The position numbers and the translations under genes were made by a program. Positions 23,953 to 36,985 of a stretch of DNA of 64,000 nt are shown here, one piece after another. The DNA lies in the NCBI GenBank assembly GCA_027886175.1, contig JAJNNQ010000026.1, forward strand, positions 16,115,501 through 16,179,500. The letters run 5' to 3'. Under the pieces are notes generated by a model that had not been told where the DNA came from, did no database searches, and saw nothing but the letters and a program-made list of their open reading frames with translations. Origin of the DNA: Phylloscopus collybita. Taxonomy: Eukaryota > Chordata > Aves > Passeriformes > Phylloscopidae. The first letter of the stretch is position 1; each line of letters starts with the position of its first letter.

Positions 23953-26397
23953 TACTGCTAATAGTGACCTGAATAGCCCATACCATGCAAGAATTGCTTT
24001 CAGTTCTAGGCTAGTCCCTTGCAGTGGGTAGGGTACTGAAATAAGCTGCTGGTTCTCTGGTGCCCTTTGTTATTTGCATCTGTCTAACCTGTTTTACTCC
24101 AAGCTTCTTTTATAGCACATAACTCTTCAGGTACTACACTCTGGATGAGATATAATTTGTACTTACTTGAAGAAATTGTAATGCTGATTATGGCCCAAAG
24201 CCAGTCATAAGCTCTATTTGGTACGCTTGTATAATTTTCATATCTTTGTGTATGCTACTTGTTCCTGCAAAAATTGTTCCCCTAAGTCCAATGAAATCTC
24301 ACTGATATGATTTGGTGCTAAATGGAGCAGATCCAAACATCATGCAGTTTTTCTTTTACGTGTTATGAGCCTTTGCTTAAAATGTATATGTGCACTTTGA
24401 AAGACAACATTTCAGTCTTTGGGGCAGGTAGGAAATTATATTCTCAAATACTGCTCCTAAGATAATATAAAAATAATTTTACTTTTATGCTATTTATATA
24501 GTTACATTTTTATTTATTTCTGTTCCTTAATTCCATGAGCTACCACTTTTTCATGGAAGTAGCAGGATAGGGAAGCTGTGGAAGTCCCCAGATATAATCT
24601 CTATGTTTATGAGTGTACCTTCAGTAGCAAAATAGGATTTACACAAAAGTGCTTTAAGTGTGTAGATGCATAATTAGAAAGTGGGGAGGGACTGCTAATT
24701 ATTCGTAATTGAGAAGGACAGTGGGAATGTATCTATTAAAGTGTATGTATTTATACATACCTATAAAAGCATAAGTTTGTGTGTACATATGAGTATATAT
24801 GCATAGATATGTGTTTTAACCAACAACATTCCAAAGGACAGCGAAGGGAAAAGATGACCTAGAGATTATTTATGTGTCAGAACAACGGACATTACAGCTT
24901 CGTATCCCAAATTTCATGGTTTTTATGTAAAAAAGCATGGATTAGTCATACTACTAGCAGTTAGATCAATTAGCTTTTTAACTGAAAGAGTAGTAGAACA
25001 GCTGACTGCAGAATGGGATTTATTTCACCTGAGATATATAAGGTACTTTGCATAAAATAGTTCTACATTAAAATAAAGCCAGTGAGGAGGGAAAATGCTG
25101 AAAGCTCAGCCTTGGCTTATGGGTGCAATGGATTATCTCTAAGATAAATGGGTAGTAATCCTATTACTTTGTTATAATATGACAGAAGAAGTCATCATTA
25201 CAGAGCATTTTTACAAGGTCTTGGTAATGAATTGCATGACTAAAACTCTGTCTTAAGTGCTGATGGTCTGTGCTATTTAGAGCAGACACTGCCACTACTG
25301 TGTTGCTAAAGCAGTTGTGTTTCTTGAGCTGAAGCTTGCCTGCAGACTGAACTGTATGGACTCATTCACAATTACTTTAATGACTTAAAACAAATCTGTC
25401 CTATTTTTAAATTGCTGTCAGAGCACCAACACACAATTATCTTTCTGATGAAATTTCTCATTTAGAATATTTTGATAAAGTGTAATCTCATTTATTCATA
25501 AATGCATTAGTTGTAACAATAAATTCCATGGGAAACAATTGAAAAGCTTACTAAAGTAAAATCAGGGGGTTTATTCATTCATGTCACAGCTGCTTTGAAT
25601 ATCATCTCAAATTCCAGTTTGTGGAAAGCATTGCATCTCGATGGCTTTTCATATTGATTCATACTTGTGTAAAAATGGCATCATCTTAGGCTTGAAATCC
25701 TGTTAGTTTAGAGTAACACTCAGATTGTGCTCTACTCAAACTTCCTATGGTTTCTGTTGAATTCTAGGGATGAATCAGCTGTAGAATAGAAGGCTAAAAA
25801 TGTTGCATCTCATTCATTTTCAGTAAAAAACACTTTCTGCCATCCAGTGGCTACCAGTCCTTTAAGCAAGAAGGGATTTCAGTGGTTTATCTGAAAATGA
25901 GTTGGTCTGTAGAAGCCTTGGCTGATGTCTATGTGCCAGAGGGGAAATAATTGTTTTCCATTTTAAAAATATGTAGTATGTGCAAATGACAGTTTAAAAA
26001 ACCAAATCTTCTAGTACCTTTGTCAAACTGTCGACTTCCATGCATACTGTTGCATTTCTGTATGCTGCCTTACTATTTTATAAGGGCAGCACTACTCATT
26101 TTGGATTATACACTTGTACTTACTGCATGGAATAAAATAGAATTTAGAGGAAAGATAATATTTTTTCAATTAATGGAGAGTTGGTTTGAAGATGTCTTAG
26201 GATATTTTTTCCCCTGGAGGTACTTTCTTATATAGCTTTTTTAATCCTTAGTATATTCCTGCAGAGTCAACTTTCAAAGATTATTCATTGACTGTTTTGG
26301 GATTCTGAATGTTGTATATTGATTTGGGAGTGCTGGCTTGAAAATTAATTAGTGTGTTGAATGAAAAACTAGGTTCTGGTTCAGAATACCATTATTT

Positions 26398-26415
26398 AAA
26401 AAAAAAAAAAAAAAA
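26398..26415. repeat. Poly(A) tract
   Basis: Eighteen consecutive A, not preceded by a recognisable retrotransposon or retrogene. It is probably a simple slippage tract. Confidence 0.8.
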
Positions 26416-29302
26416 GTACTTCCAGTTCTTAACCAGGCTTTTATGTTTTGGTTGGTTTTGGGGGGTTTTTTGTTAATCTTTCTCCTGCTCTTAATATTCC
26501 TGTTTTAATAGACTTAGCATCTTTCCGAAAAACAAGCTGAAGTTAATTTTTCTAACTTGCTACACAGCTTCCTCTGTTTTTTTTTTCTGGAACATCTGTT
26601 TTTTATTGCTGCTCATCAAGTTAGTCTTAATCCATGGTGTTCATATTTTTCAGTAGGAAAAGAAACAGGAAATTATTTTTATTTTTCAAAAATGCATATT
26701 TATTTTTGCTTACAATTGCATGTGCTAGGGCTATAGTAGATGTAATTTCTGCCAAATGTAAAGGAAGAAGATATTTTACACTGCACATTTAAAGTTTAAG
26801 AGAAGCTGGAACAGGATATTTTTACAGGTACTAATTTAAGAAAACTTAAGGTATATTTAAGGGTATTAACAATCACACTGCTGTAAGGTGATCTGTATGT
26901 GTAAAGCCACACAAATTCAACTAGGTTACTGTGAAAAATTTCTGTCATCCATTTCTGAAGATACTTAGGGTGGACTTCATTTAGACAGCTATGTTTCTGC
27001 TTTTTGTTTAAAAACTGCTTCTTTAAATAATGTAATACAGTGTAATGTAGTGTTTTATTAGTTCAATTCTGTAATCACCAGTTGTATTTGTGAGTTTCTC
27101 TCTGTAGATCTTTGGCTGTAAATGCTGTAAATGGTGTTCATCAGTGTGAAATTTATGCAGTGTTTATAATAGCTTCTAAAAGCAACTCGATGGAATGGGA
27201 GAGAAAAGGGGAAATATAAACAATTACAAATCTCAACAAATGAAGTAACAGGCAAGTTAGAAACCTAAAATGCCTAAGGAGGCCATACAAATAGCTGATT
27301 GAACCCTGATAGCGCCAAGAAATTCAACAGGTCTCCAGGAAAACCATTAGTACTTTATAAGAGTCTCATTCATCAAGAAGAAATGAATTTTGGAGATGAC
27401 TCATAAAGCACACATGATGTATACAAAACTTGGTGCAAAAGAAATAAGCTTTCTTCCTGTAGTTTTGCAAGCAGAGTGAACTGTGCATGAACAGTGACAG
27501 TGAAAATGGTTGTACTCTTGAAATTCAGCCACTACAAAACTGAAGAAACTTGATGAAAAGTGCATTAATTAATTGCATTAGATTCTTCATTTTTCTTCAT
27601 GAAAGACAATGGTTTAAAATAGATGTTTAGATATATTTGAGATTTGTCAATCTACAAATACAAATGCACTTCTTGATTTGGATAGTACTTATTTTTTCAG
27701 TGGGGCATAGGAAGTTTTCAACCCAAAAGCTCTAAGACAAAGGTACTGTTAAATTGAAAAGGATGTTTTTCAAAAAGAAAGTGTGTTGATTGCATAGTGT
27801 TTTCATTGACTTCTATATCAGTGACTGTTTTTTTTTTTTCATGTTCAAAGCCATCTAAAATAAAACTACGGTTAGTCATTAAGTACATCATTCTTATAGA
27901 TTTAAGAGTAGAGCATTTTCATTTTTTGTGAAGATGGTCTATTAATCTAAATTTGTAATTTTTATCATAGGCCCTCACATGAGGCTACTATAAGGAGACA
28001 GGAGCACAATAATAGACTTAGTATTGTTTGTTGCAAAGTGAAGTATTCAATGTAAATAGCTAATGAAGCCCTCATTCCTAAGGTTGCATTACTTGGGGAA
28101 GTCCAGCTCAAATAGTTTGCTTAGTACTGGAATGAATTGGGAAGGATATTTGGTATTGGAGAGGCTTATACCATAGAAAACAGCTGTAAATTAATTAAAA
28201 CACCCAGAAAAGAAGATCTTCAGAAGATTCAAGGCCTGTTCTTTACTGTATTTTTGTTGCTTCTTACAAGTAAAGTAAAAATTACAATCTTCAAATATAT
28301 CACTAAGATACTTTTCATTCTTTGTAGTAGAAGCAGTGCAGGTAATTAAATCTAGAAAGAAAATAACTATGTATTTTTCAGTCTATTTTAAACATCTGTG
28401 AAAAGTAACTAAGAAAATGTAAGTTTATTAGAAAATTAATTTTATATTTTAAGGATTTTTCTTCAGTTGAAAAGGTTTTATAATCTTCAAATGCAGAAAT
28501 TGCCGCTGTCTCTGTATAGTGGTTCTTTCCTGGTAAAAATATAATTTTTCAGAGAGACTAATAGGAGCAAAGTATTACTGTAATTGCTGATTTGTACTTT
28601 ATAAGATTTAAACATGCCTTAAACGATATTAAGCATAATTTTCTGTATTAACTATGAAAATTAGTTTTTCAAAACATTCTCTGAATTTGTTTTGGACTAC
28701 ACATAAAAGTTTTATGTTGCTTTTGGTGACTGCAGCTTGTTGTGAATATTGGAGAAAGATCTGAACATGAACAATTGCAAGATGGAGATTTTCTCAGAAA
28801 CAAGAGAAAGTTTTTACTGAATTTGTGTGTCTGTGTTTGCAAATTTGAACATTAAGTTCCATTGTTTTGTTGCCTCATCTTCTGATAGAGTAGTCATAGT
28901 TTGTGACCTTAGATTTTGAGATGTGTATTGTTCTTTTCTTGTTAATGCTGTTTTACTAATGTTTAATTACTAATAGCTTCATATTTTACTGTGTATTGGT
29001 TTTGGTCCCACTCTGGAGAAAAAAAAATAGGTGGTGTAATAGTATGAGGCTAAAGATTTTGATTATTTTAGCATGTTATCATGCTATAATTTGTTTTCTC
29101 TATTGAGTCCCTATGTGAGGGTTGGGTAGAAGAAGCCTCCTCAGAATTAAAAAAACAACTTTGGAATAATAAATACGTTATGACAGGTATCTGAAGGTTT
29201 GTTTCCATGTGTTCTTTTTCTTATGATTAATATGTGCATAGATACACACATGTACAAACATCTATGAAAAATCCAAGAGATGTGTCTTGTTTGTTTTAAC
29301 AG

Positions 29303-29503
29303 GTTGGACAGCTTGCTTTTAAAGGCATGAAAAGACTAAACCGAATCCAGTCTATAGTTTTCGAGACTGCCTACAACACAAACGAGAACATGCTGATCTG
29401 TGCCCCCACTGGAGCTGGGAAGACTAACATTGCCATGCTGACAATCCTTCATGAAATTCGCCAGCATGTCCAGCATGGTGTTATCAAAAAGGATGAGTTT
29501 AAG
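29303..29503 (+). CDS. ASCC3: ASCC3 exon E: Q motif and Walker A of helicase cassette 1
   Basis: This 201-bp, phase 0-0 exon gives 67 codons, about human residues 466-532. It carries the Q-motif-like region ([20 protein letters not shown]) and the nucleotide-binding loop APTGAGKT (residues 34-41 of the exon). The loop's Lys corresponds to human K505. It binds the ATP phosphates in this Ski2-like superfamily 2 helicase. Sequence conservation with human is very high through [15 protein letters not shown] and TNIAML. The acceptor is TTTTAACAG (ends 29302) and the donor is AAG/GTAGGA at 29503/29504. The GTAGGA donor departs from consensus more than the others here. Confidence 0.97.
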
Positions 29504-29962
29504 GTAGGAGTTTAAAGAACCAAGTAAGAGCTTTTAAACTTGTAAGGTAAAATCTATTATATGTTATACAAGGAATATGAAATCAGGAAGTTCTCAAGGA
29601 TATAACATTTTTCTAAGTTAAAGATAAGGCTAGTTTTTATTTACTTCATTATTGTTAAGGCTATTCTTATTTGTGTTCTAAAAATCTTATTATGTGAATA
29701 AAAAGCTATGAAAATGCATTTAGCTTTCATGCAGAACCAATTTTCAAAGTGATGAGGCTGTATAAACAAAATCCATTGTCCTTTAAACAGCTGCACACTT
29801 ATCCAACAAAGATAACTACTTTTCATATATCACTATTAAGATTTTTCACTGTAAGCGCCTGGCTTCATATTTCACAATAAATTGTGATTTGTAATGGTTG
29901 CCATGAAACAAACGACATTGTGGGGTTTGCTCATTTATCAAGTGAGTGTTGTTTTGGTGCAG
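29504..29962 (+). other. ASCC3 intron E-F (459 bp)
   Basis: A short intron between the Walker A exon and the motif Ia exon. The donor is GTAGGA and the acceptor is TTTTGGTGCAG. It is ordinary AT-rich sequence with no repeat recognised. Confidence 0.9.
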
Positions 29963-30103
29963 ATTGTGTATGTTGCTCCTATGAAGGCTTTGGCAGCCGA
30001 AATGACAAATTACTTCAGCAAGCGTCTGGAACCACTTGGCATTACTGTGAAAGAGTTGACTGGTGATATGCAACTGTCAAAAGGCGAAATTCTGCGAACA
30101 CAG
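29963..30103 (+). CDS. ASCC3: ASCC3 exon F: helicase motifs Ia and Ib region
   Basis: This 141-bp, phase 0-0 exon gives 47 codons, about human residues 533-579. It begins [20 protein letters not shown], containing motif Ia ([10 protein letters not shown]), and continues to [18 protein letters not shown], with the conserved TGD. These motifs contact the nucleic-acid strand in Ski2-like helicases. It differs from my memory of human at only a few positions, such as [11 protein letters not shown] and SKGEI. The acceptor is GGTGCAG (ends 29962) and the donor is CAG/GTATGC at 30103/30104. A 26.6-kb intron follows. Confidence 0.97.
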
Positions 30104-30390
30104 GTATGCTTAATCTTTTAAAACCCTGTTCTGCGTGTGTATTTGTACCTTTTCATAGGTATACTGCTCCTCAAACTCCTTATAACACTATTGGTGAAGC
30201 AGCTGGGGCATTATTTCTACATCTGTAGTTACAATGATTATGTACACTGATATAAGTTCAGAATTCTTCAATAAAACCCATATTTGAAAAGTTTAAATTT
30301 TGCTCCACTAATGGTGAGTTCCAGATAAATCCCAAATGTTGTAACAGCATTGTTGCAAATATGTTAATATAACACTTGCCTTCTTTTTTA

Positions 30391-30451
30391 TTAAAAAAAC
30401 CAACCAAATGAAAAACCCCAAACAAACAAAAAACCCCAACAAACAAAAACT
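30391..30451. repeat. A/C-rich low-complexity stretch
   Basis: A run of AAAACC, CAAA and ACCCC units. It resembles the ones near 22.7 and 48.1 kb and is non-coding. Confidence 0.75.
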
Positions 30452-33400
30452 TAGGTTCCTTAGAGTAAGTCTGATCTTACTCTTCCTCATTTGTCCTTAA
30501 AATGTATAAGACATCACTAGGCTAAACATTTGAAGATTCATAGAAATGAATAAAATTTGTGGGTTTAGCCTTTTAAATAGAATTGCATAAATGGAGATTA
30601 TTTTATTTTAGCAGACACTTTTTTGCCATATTTATTTCAGGCAAATGCTCTTTGTGTCAGTGAAATACTATTTTTCCAAAACCTTAAGATATTTTTATAC
30701 CTGTTCTTGCATCAGAGTTCTATGTGATTTCTCTTTCCCCTTCTGCCTGGTCCAAGAAACAGAAAAGAGAACTGGTTGTATTATCAATATGAACATTTAT
30801 AAACGTAGCTTGTAGTAATTGTTGATCCATATGAGTGATATTTTGGCAGTATTAACTTAGAGATATTTAACATTTTCATGTTAAATGGAGTGAGAGAAAA
30901 ACCCTTCGCATAACAAGAATATATGTCAGTATGTAATGAATAATTAGGAGGACCACTGCAGTAGTAATCCAGTATGAAGTCGTGAATAACAATTAGAAGA
31001 TATTTATGCATATGTATTGATGCATACAGTTACAATAATGTGGTAACGAGTAAATAGCAAGCCAGTGTCAATGAGTGGCAGTAAAATCGCTGGTATTTTA
31101 TCAGAGTGACTTTGCAACACCATCTACCTACAACCTGAGTTTACAAAATAAAAAAAGTTAGGTAGGAACTTTTAGTAGTTGAAATTATTTAGATACACCA
31201 AATTACCATTTTAAATTGCTTCCTGTTTTCACAGTGCTTTTCAGCTAGGGCACATAATCAAGTAGATCATGGTTTTAATAGAGAGAGATAATGTGTAATC
31301 ACTGCTGAAACTGAAAGTGACAGTAGAAAAGCCTGCTCTGAATGTAAGGACAAACTCAGATGAACAGGATGAATGCAGAATGGAAAAGTGCTATTTACAC
31401 TTGCTCTTCTAATTAGCAATATAATTCTTACAGTCTCATCTCATTATTAGTACTCAGCTTAGACCCGGTAAAAAAGTAAGGGAACAAAAAAACCCCAAAA
31501 ATATTTCAGTCTTTATTAAAAAAATTTTATGGGAAATAGTTTACAAAGCTGAAATTTATTACTCCAGTAATGGGAACTTATTAATATACACAGAGTATTA
31601 ACTTAGAGGAGTTTAGTAACTTGAGTGTAGGAAGACTATCTGTTTCATCATGTTCTTATATTTCAGTCCAGAATGTCATTACTGGCATAGTTCTTAATTT
31701 TGTTGTGGAGAAGAGGCTAAAGCAGATTGATGTATAAAAATCACAAAGAAATAGAGAAGGGAGAATGTGGGTAAAATTCTTTTTTCCTGCCATGGACTCA
31801 TCTCATTGTTTTGAAATTAGCTGGTTTTTTTTGCCTGAAACTTACCTTCAAGGGATTTCTGCAGGTTCCTATGTATGTCATAGTATAGAAACACTAATCT
31901 GAAGTGTATTTGTAGTTTCAAAACCTTTGGGGAGAGTGGAGGTGGAAGAAAAATGGTCTCCAGAAGAGGAAAAGTTTGGAAGCCACTATATTCGTGACTT
32001 AAAACTCAATTCCTACATTTTCAAAGAAACTGTTGTCAAAGTGTTGATTAATTCCAGTTTTGCTTTTGCTCAGTTTTGTATCTTTGATCTTCAAAACATT
32101 TGGAAGGTTAAAAGGAAAAAAATAGAAAGGCTAAAATTCTGGGACAATGAAATAACATTTTTTGGGTTTTTTTCTTGTTTGCCGTAGCTAGTCAGTTTTA
32201 CGATTAATCAGAAATGTAGAAGGTGAGGATGAGAGATGATGCCAATCCAAGAGTTACCAGTGTAATTGCTGCCACTCTTCTTGAAGATTCTATAGCCCAG
32301 CAGTGTGCAATGTTTTATTGCTGCATAACAAAGTGCACAGCAAATATGTAGCATATTATAAACTGAGGAAAGAGCACTTGCTTGTGCAGGGTCTTGCTTA
32401 TTGCTCTCTATATATATTGTTTTCTATGAAAACTCATGAGCTTTCTTTGCTCAACTAGGCACTTAAAACCACTTCATCCAAGCAGGTTTCTTTCACAGTT
32501 TTTTAGCCTGTATTAAATTGATTCTTGCTTCAAAACTTCATTTTACTTGTCAGCCTCCCTAATGTGTACATTTCTCAGAAAGGAATACTCTGATAGGTGT
32601 TGCTGCTTTATTTATAGCCTGCTTTATTTACAGTTTCAGATTTGCTTTGCCAGTCATTGCTCTGTTTTCTAGCCTTTAGTAGTGTAAGTAATGAAGTACC
32701 TTCATTTAACAGAAAAGAAGTTTTTCCTGTAGGAATCAATGCTACAGCAGATAGATGCATGCACACAATTTATATACACAGGGACAGTATACATCATATG
32801 GGGAGTAAAAGGCAGAGAGTCGGATCATCAGCCAAAGTAGAAGGTATTTCAGGCTGGATAACTGCTTCAAAAGATCTCAGCTGATACTTCAAGGGAACTG
32901 AGGGCCTGATATATATCAACTGCTCTGACAGTTGTCTTCTGCCTGTTTATTGAGCAGTTGCATTTTCACCATCTTTATTTTTGTCATTGGGTGAATCAAA
33001 TCAGTCACAGTGAAAGATGTAAAACAAGGTGATTGTCAGGTATTAGCTAGAAGTAGTGCTTCAGTGACAATCCTGACAATTTTCTGCTTCCTTTCCATCC
33101 TGCTTGCTTCATCCTTCATACTTTGCCTGTGTATATTTAAAGATGTGTATTGTGCAAGTATTACATGTAGCTGTTGTGCTTATCGTGATGAGGAAAAATT
33201 GCTTTATCTGAGAAATTGGTAACTGACTCCCTTCTCAGGAATGCATCCTTAATGCACAGTGGTAGCAACCTATATTATTTTTTCTACAGATATTTTAAAG
33301 ATATAAATGCTAGCAAAAAAAAAAGTTAATGAGGAGTTTAAATTTTCATTCCCTTTATGATGGAGTAAAACCTTTAAAATATTTTTGAAAAATTCCAATT

Positions 33401-34208
33401 AAAAAGGTCTATGGCACATTTTTCCAGCAATAGCTCTCTCTGGGCTCTCCATGCTGCTATTTATACCCATCCAGAAGGTAGCCATGTTTCTTGCTGCTCC
33501 ATACTTTCATGGTATTATACATGAGATGATTTTACTTCCATGCTATTATTGAATGCTCATTAGCATTACTGTGGTTCCAACACACTTCATAAGCTTTTAA
33601 AGTACATTATTTATGATTTTACCAATAATGAAATTGCTTTAAAAAGAAAAATAAAAATAATTTTTATTGACTCTTCAGTCAGTCTTCATGCCTGCTCCCG
33701 ACATCTTAGGCATCGAAAGCCAGTTACAAGTTTAACATGTGGGATGTGTGTTAAAACTCTGAAACAATTTCCCTTCATAGAAATTGAAGAAAACAGAAAC
33801 ATAGAATGGTTTGACCTTGCATTTGCAACAAATATAATGTAGTTATAGTTATCTTTTGAAAGTTTGGAGAATACAGCTGGAATTGGAGCAGTATAGATTT
33901 ATAAGGTAATCACCAGGTCTGAAAGCAGTGCCTTGCCCTGGGCACGGTGTATTGTAAGCTGATGGATGAGTGGCATCATGCCTTAACTTGTGCAAAACAG
34001 TGGTGGCCTCTACAGAGTCCAGAAATGCCTTCTGGCCTTAACACAAAGTTAGTGAGCATGAAAAAATGTAGAAGATAATTTCTTTTTAATGTTTTATGCC
34101 TATATAGCATGAAACAAAGTTAACATCCTTGGCATAACATAATAAAAGCTTCTCGAAGTTTCTTCCACCTTTATAAACTTTAAAAATAGTTTTTGAAAAT
34201 TACCCTAG

Positions 34209-34213
<5 letters not shown>

Positions 34214-34278
<65 letters not shown>
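34214..34278. repeat. (AT)n dinucleotide microsatellite, about 65 bp
   Basis: An uninterrupted TA/AT run preceded by a T tract and followed by ATTTTAAGG. It is likely length-variable between individuals and prone to assembly error. Confidence 0.97.
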
Positions 34279-34281
<3 letters not shown>

Positions 34282-35334
34282 AAGGAAAGTTATTTTGATG
34301 TTTTATTGCATCTTCATTTAGTGTGAATGTTTCTCACCCTTGGACTGGTACCTCAGTTTTGTTTTAGGTGCATTTTGGTATAATCATTGTCAACAACCTG
34401 CTTTCTAATTCAAGTAAGTACATATAAGTGAGACTGACATTTTGAAGTTGAAATGAGTTTTCTATAATGTTTTTGCTTTGTTTTGTGCCTCAGACCTGCA
34501 GTTACAAAGAAAAATTACTTTTATTGGTCTTAGATCTCTTCTTTTGCTTTGAGGTGTGCCAGACTGTCATGAACCTTACTTGCTACAGATGTGTTAAGGC
34601 CAGATCACAAGTGCTTTCTCTGTTGCTAAAATTATGTAGTAGTTGGAAACAAATCTGATCAGGTTGTGAAAGCAGGCTAATTTCCCCAGCCCATAAACCT
34701 CTATATATCTCTGTTCCTTCATTGTCATGTTGTTGGAGTTAAAGGGATTCAGATTCAGTTAAAGGGTGTTATCAGCAGGAAAAGGAGATTTACTGTCATA
34801 AATATTATGAGAAAATTAATCAAACTCTCATTGTTTGAATACTCCTGATTTTGCCACTGCTGAACCATTGAATATTTTTTTAACTCTTTAGGAATAGAAA
34901 TTTTTTTCTTAAAAAAGCATTTCTATTTTTGTTATGGTTCTTCATCAAAAAATTAGTATACAAAAAGCAAGGTTATTCATTTAAAACGTGTTGGATTTTC
35001 TGTAATGCTTACATAGCCTCAGGTACTTCAAGGTCCACAGAAAGAGTTGTATACATTTACTGAACTGCAAGGCTGGGCCTGTCAACATGCCTGAAAGACA
35101 TCACAGAAACAGACATCTCTAAAACTGCTAGGTTTCTGCTGGACTCCACATATCTGTCTTTTTTCTTTCACAGATTTGATAGAAATTAATCTCATGTCTG
35201 ATTAAAGAAGGAGGAGGGGTGTTATCAGAAGCACTATCTGGCCTTAGTCTGCTTTCCACCTAATGTACTTCTAAAATGTTCCTCCTTAATGAAGGCAGGA
35301 AGTGGGAAAACTGTAGGAGCATTCACTCATAAAA

Positions 35335-35385
35335 AAGAAAAGCTAAAACCAACCCAAACACAAAAAAGCAAACAAAAAAAAAACT
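35335..35385. repeat. A-rich low-complexity stretch
   Basis: AAAAGAAAAG followed by AACCAACCCAAACAC and AAAAAGCAAAC units. No coding meaning. Confidence 0.7.
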
Positions 35386-35719
35386 CCTTCGTTCTTTATG
35401 AACTCTAAAAAATTCCATGATGTTCAAGAAATCTAATTCAAAGTTTACATTTTTTGCTGACATGTCCAGGTAGTGAAGAAAGTCCTGCTAAACCTGACTT
35501 GCACTGTTATTTAGAAAAAGAGCAGCTGGCTGTCATATTTGTTCTCTTCCCATTTACCTGTATAAACTAAAGTCATGTTGCTTTCAGAGTTGATTCTTAA
35601 CATTGCTCACAGTTTATATAAAACCTTATCTTCACATTTTGCTGGGAAACCATCCTTCATAGATTTAGAAAAGATGCCACTTTAATTTGCCAAGTTCCAA
35701 ACACGTTGAGCAGTTTAAA

Positions 35720-36382
35720 AACTGAAGAGAATGATTTCTAGGCGCCCAGGTTGGAGCAGAAGGAGGGGAGGAGATGCTCCAGGCACTGGAACAGAGATTC
35801 CCTCACAACCTGTTGAAGAGGCCGTGGTGGAGCTGATGTCCACACTGCAGCTCTTGGAGGACCCCACACTGCAACAGGTCGATGGTACAGTAAAGGAAAA
35901 GGTGGCCCATGGAGAGCTCATGCAGGAACTGGCTCCTGGCCAGGAATTGTGCCCGTGGAAAGGACCTATGTTGGAGCAGTTTGTGAAGGTGTATCCTGTG
36001 GTAGGGATCCACAGCAGAGTGGGGGAAAAATGTGAGGAAGGAATGTCTGAGCTGAAGTTATGGACTGACTATAACCCCCATCCCTGAGATGTAGAGAACT
36101 TGGGAACAAAGCAGTGAAGTTGAGCCTGGGGAGAAGTGGGACTAGCAGGAAGAGGTTTTTAGGTTTTGTCTTTATTTCCTCACTATTGTACCCTATTTTT
36201 AATTTGCAATCGTTTTCTCCAAGTCAAGTCTGTTTTGCCCATGTCAGTAATTGGTACATAGCCTCTTATCTTGACCCATGTGCTTTTCCATGCATTTCTA
36301 ACTTTCTTCCCCTGTCAAGGAAAGGAGGGGAAGTGAGAGTGGTTGGTGGGTATCTGTCAGCTGCAATGGTTGACCTACCACA
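35720..36382 (-). mobile_element. Avian LTR-retrotransposon-derived repeat, minus orientation
   Basis: Read on the minus strand the unit starts TGTGGTAGGTCAACC, the start I recall for an abundant avian LTR family. On the + strand it contains repeated units around GGAGCAG (for example at 35750, 35833 and 35971), CTTGGAGGACC and CATGGAGAG, typical of that family's degenerate internal array. An AATAAA on the minus strand lies near 36168-36173. The distal (35.7 kb) end is not defined; I place it near TGAAGAGAATGATTTCTAGG. The 118-codon open frame on the + strand within it is a repeat by-product. Confidence 0.65.
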
Positions 36383-36789
36383 GTTAGTTCTAGCTCAGTT
36401 TTAGTTTAGGAGTTTTCTAAAATAAAGTTACTGCTTTCACTGGCAATCTAATTTTGGTATTTAAAATCCAAGTGAATTTTGTTTAGTTTATTGCAAATTT
36501 TATTTGCTGATTATTTTTCTATTTAATTTTACCCAGCCATTTATACTTGAAATAAGAGTAATTTAGAACAAAAGGGCAATTCTTATTGAAGAGTATGAGT
36601 AATACAACAGTATTGGTGGTATCTTTGTAACCAGTAGTGTTGTAAATGAAAAGATAATTTGTATAAGCTGCATTTGCATTGGCAAATACATTTGTCTGAT
36701 AACTGAAAATAATGCTTTTCTTGACGAGAGGAAATAGCCTGAAGGACCGAATGTATTTTGACATCTCAAAGATTAGCTGATTAATTATA

Positions 36790-36985
36790 CTTTTGATAGC
36801 AAGACAGAAGTGAGAAGCGAAGCAGAGACGACAAAAGCATCAGAGCTGAATAGGGCACGTGGTTCTGAGAACGACAAATGGCATCAGGACCTCTGAGTAA
36901 TATGGATGATCACTCTGATAGATTCTGTCAGCCGATAGACTCTGATATTGAGTCGTGAGGGCTTTATTCCCTATTGGAATCTGAT
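36790..36985. other. CpG-rich segment of unknown origin
   Basis: This stretch has six CpG dinucleotides in about 160 bp (for example in GAAGCGAAG, GAGACGACA, GGCACGTGG and GAGTCGTGAG), while the flanks have almost none. AATAGGG (36849-36855) and CCCTATT (36969-36975) are inverted copies 113 bp apart. ACTCTGATA is repeated at 36912 and 36939. It may be a young insertion, a small structured RNA or a regulatory element. I cannot choose between these. Confidence 0.35.

Larger units (their letters stand above)
6160..29302 (+). other. ASCC3 intron D-E (23.1 kb)
   Basis: One uninterrupted intron from donor GTGAGT to acceptor TTTTAACAG. The proteins on either side are contiguous in human ASCC3 (DLDE then GQLAFKGM), so no exon is missing. 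It holds LTR-type insertions near 9.5, 14.5 and 15.8 kb and CR1 3' ends near 20.1 and 23.6 kb. It also has an A/C-rich low-complexity stretch (22.7 kb) and a poly(A) tract (26.4 kb). The stretches 6160-9150, 10480-14460, 16463-20077, 20437-22690 and 23953-29302 show only ordinary AT-rich sequence to my reading. Confidence 0.85.

Noticed and set aside
33800..33830. Antisense CR1 3' end (ACATAGAATGGTTTGACCTT)
   Set aside because: The match to the CR1 terminus covers only about 15 bases and none of the expected neighbouring sequence follows.
35731..36087. A 118-codon open frame rich in Glu, Pro and Gly
   Set aside because: It lies wholly in an avian LTR-derived repeat array and matches no cellular protein family I know.
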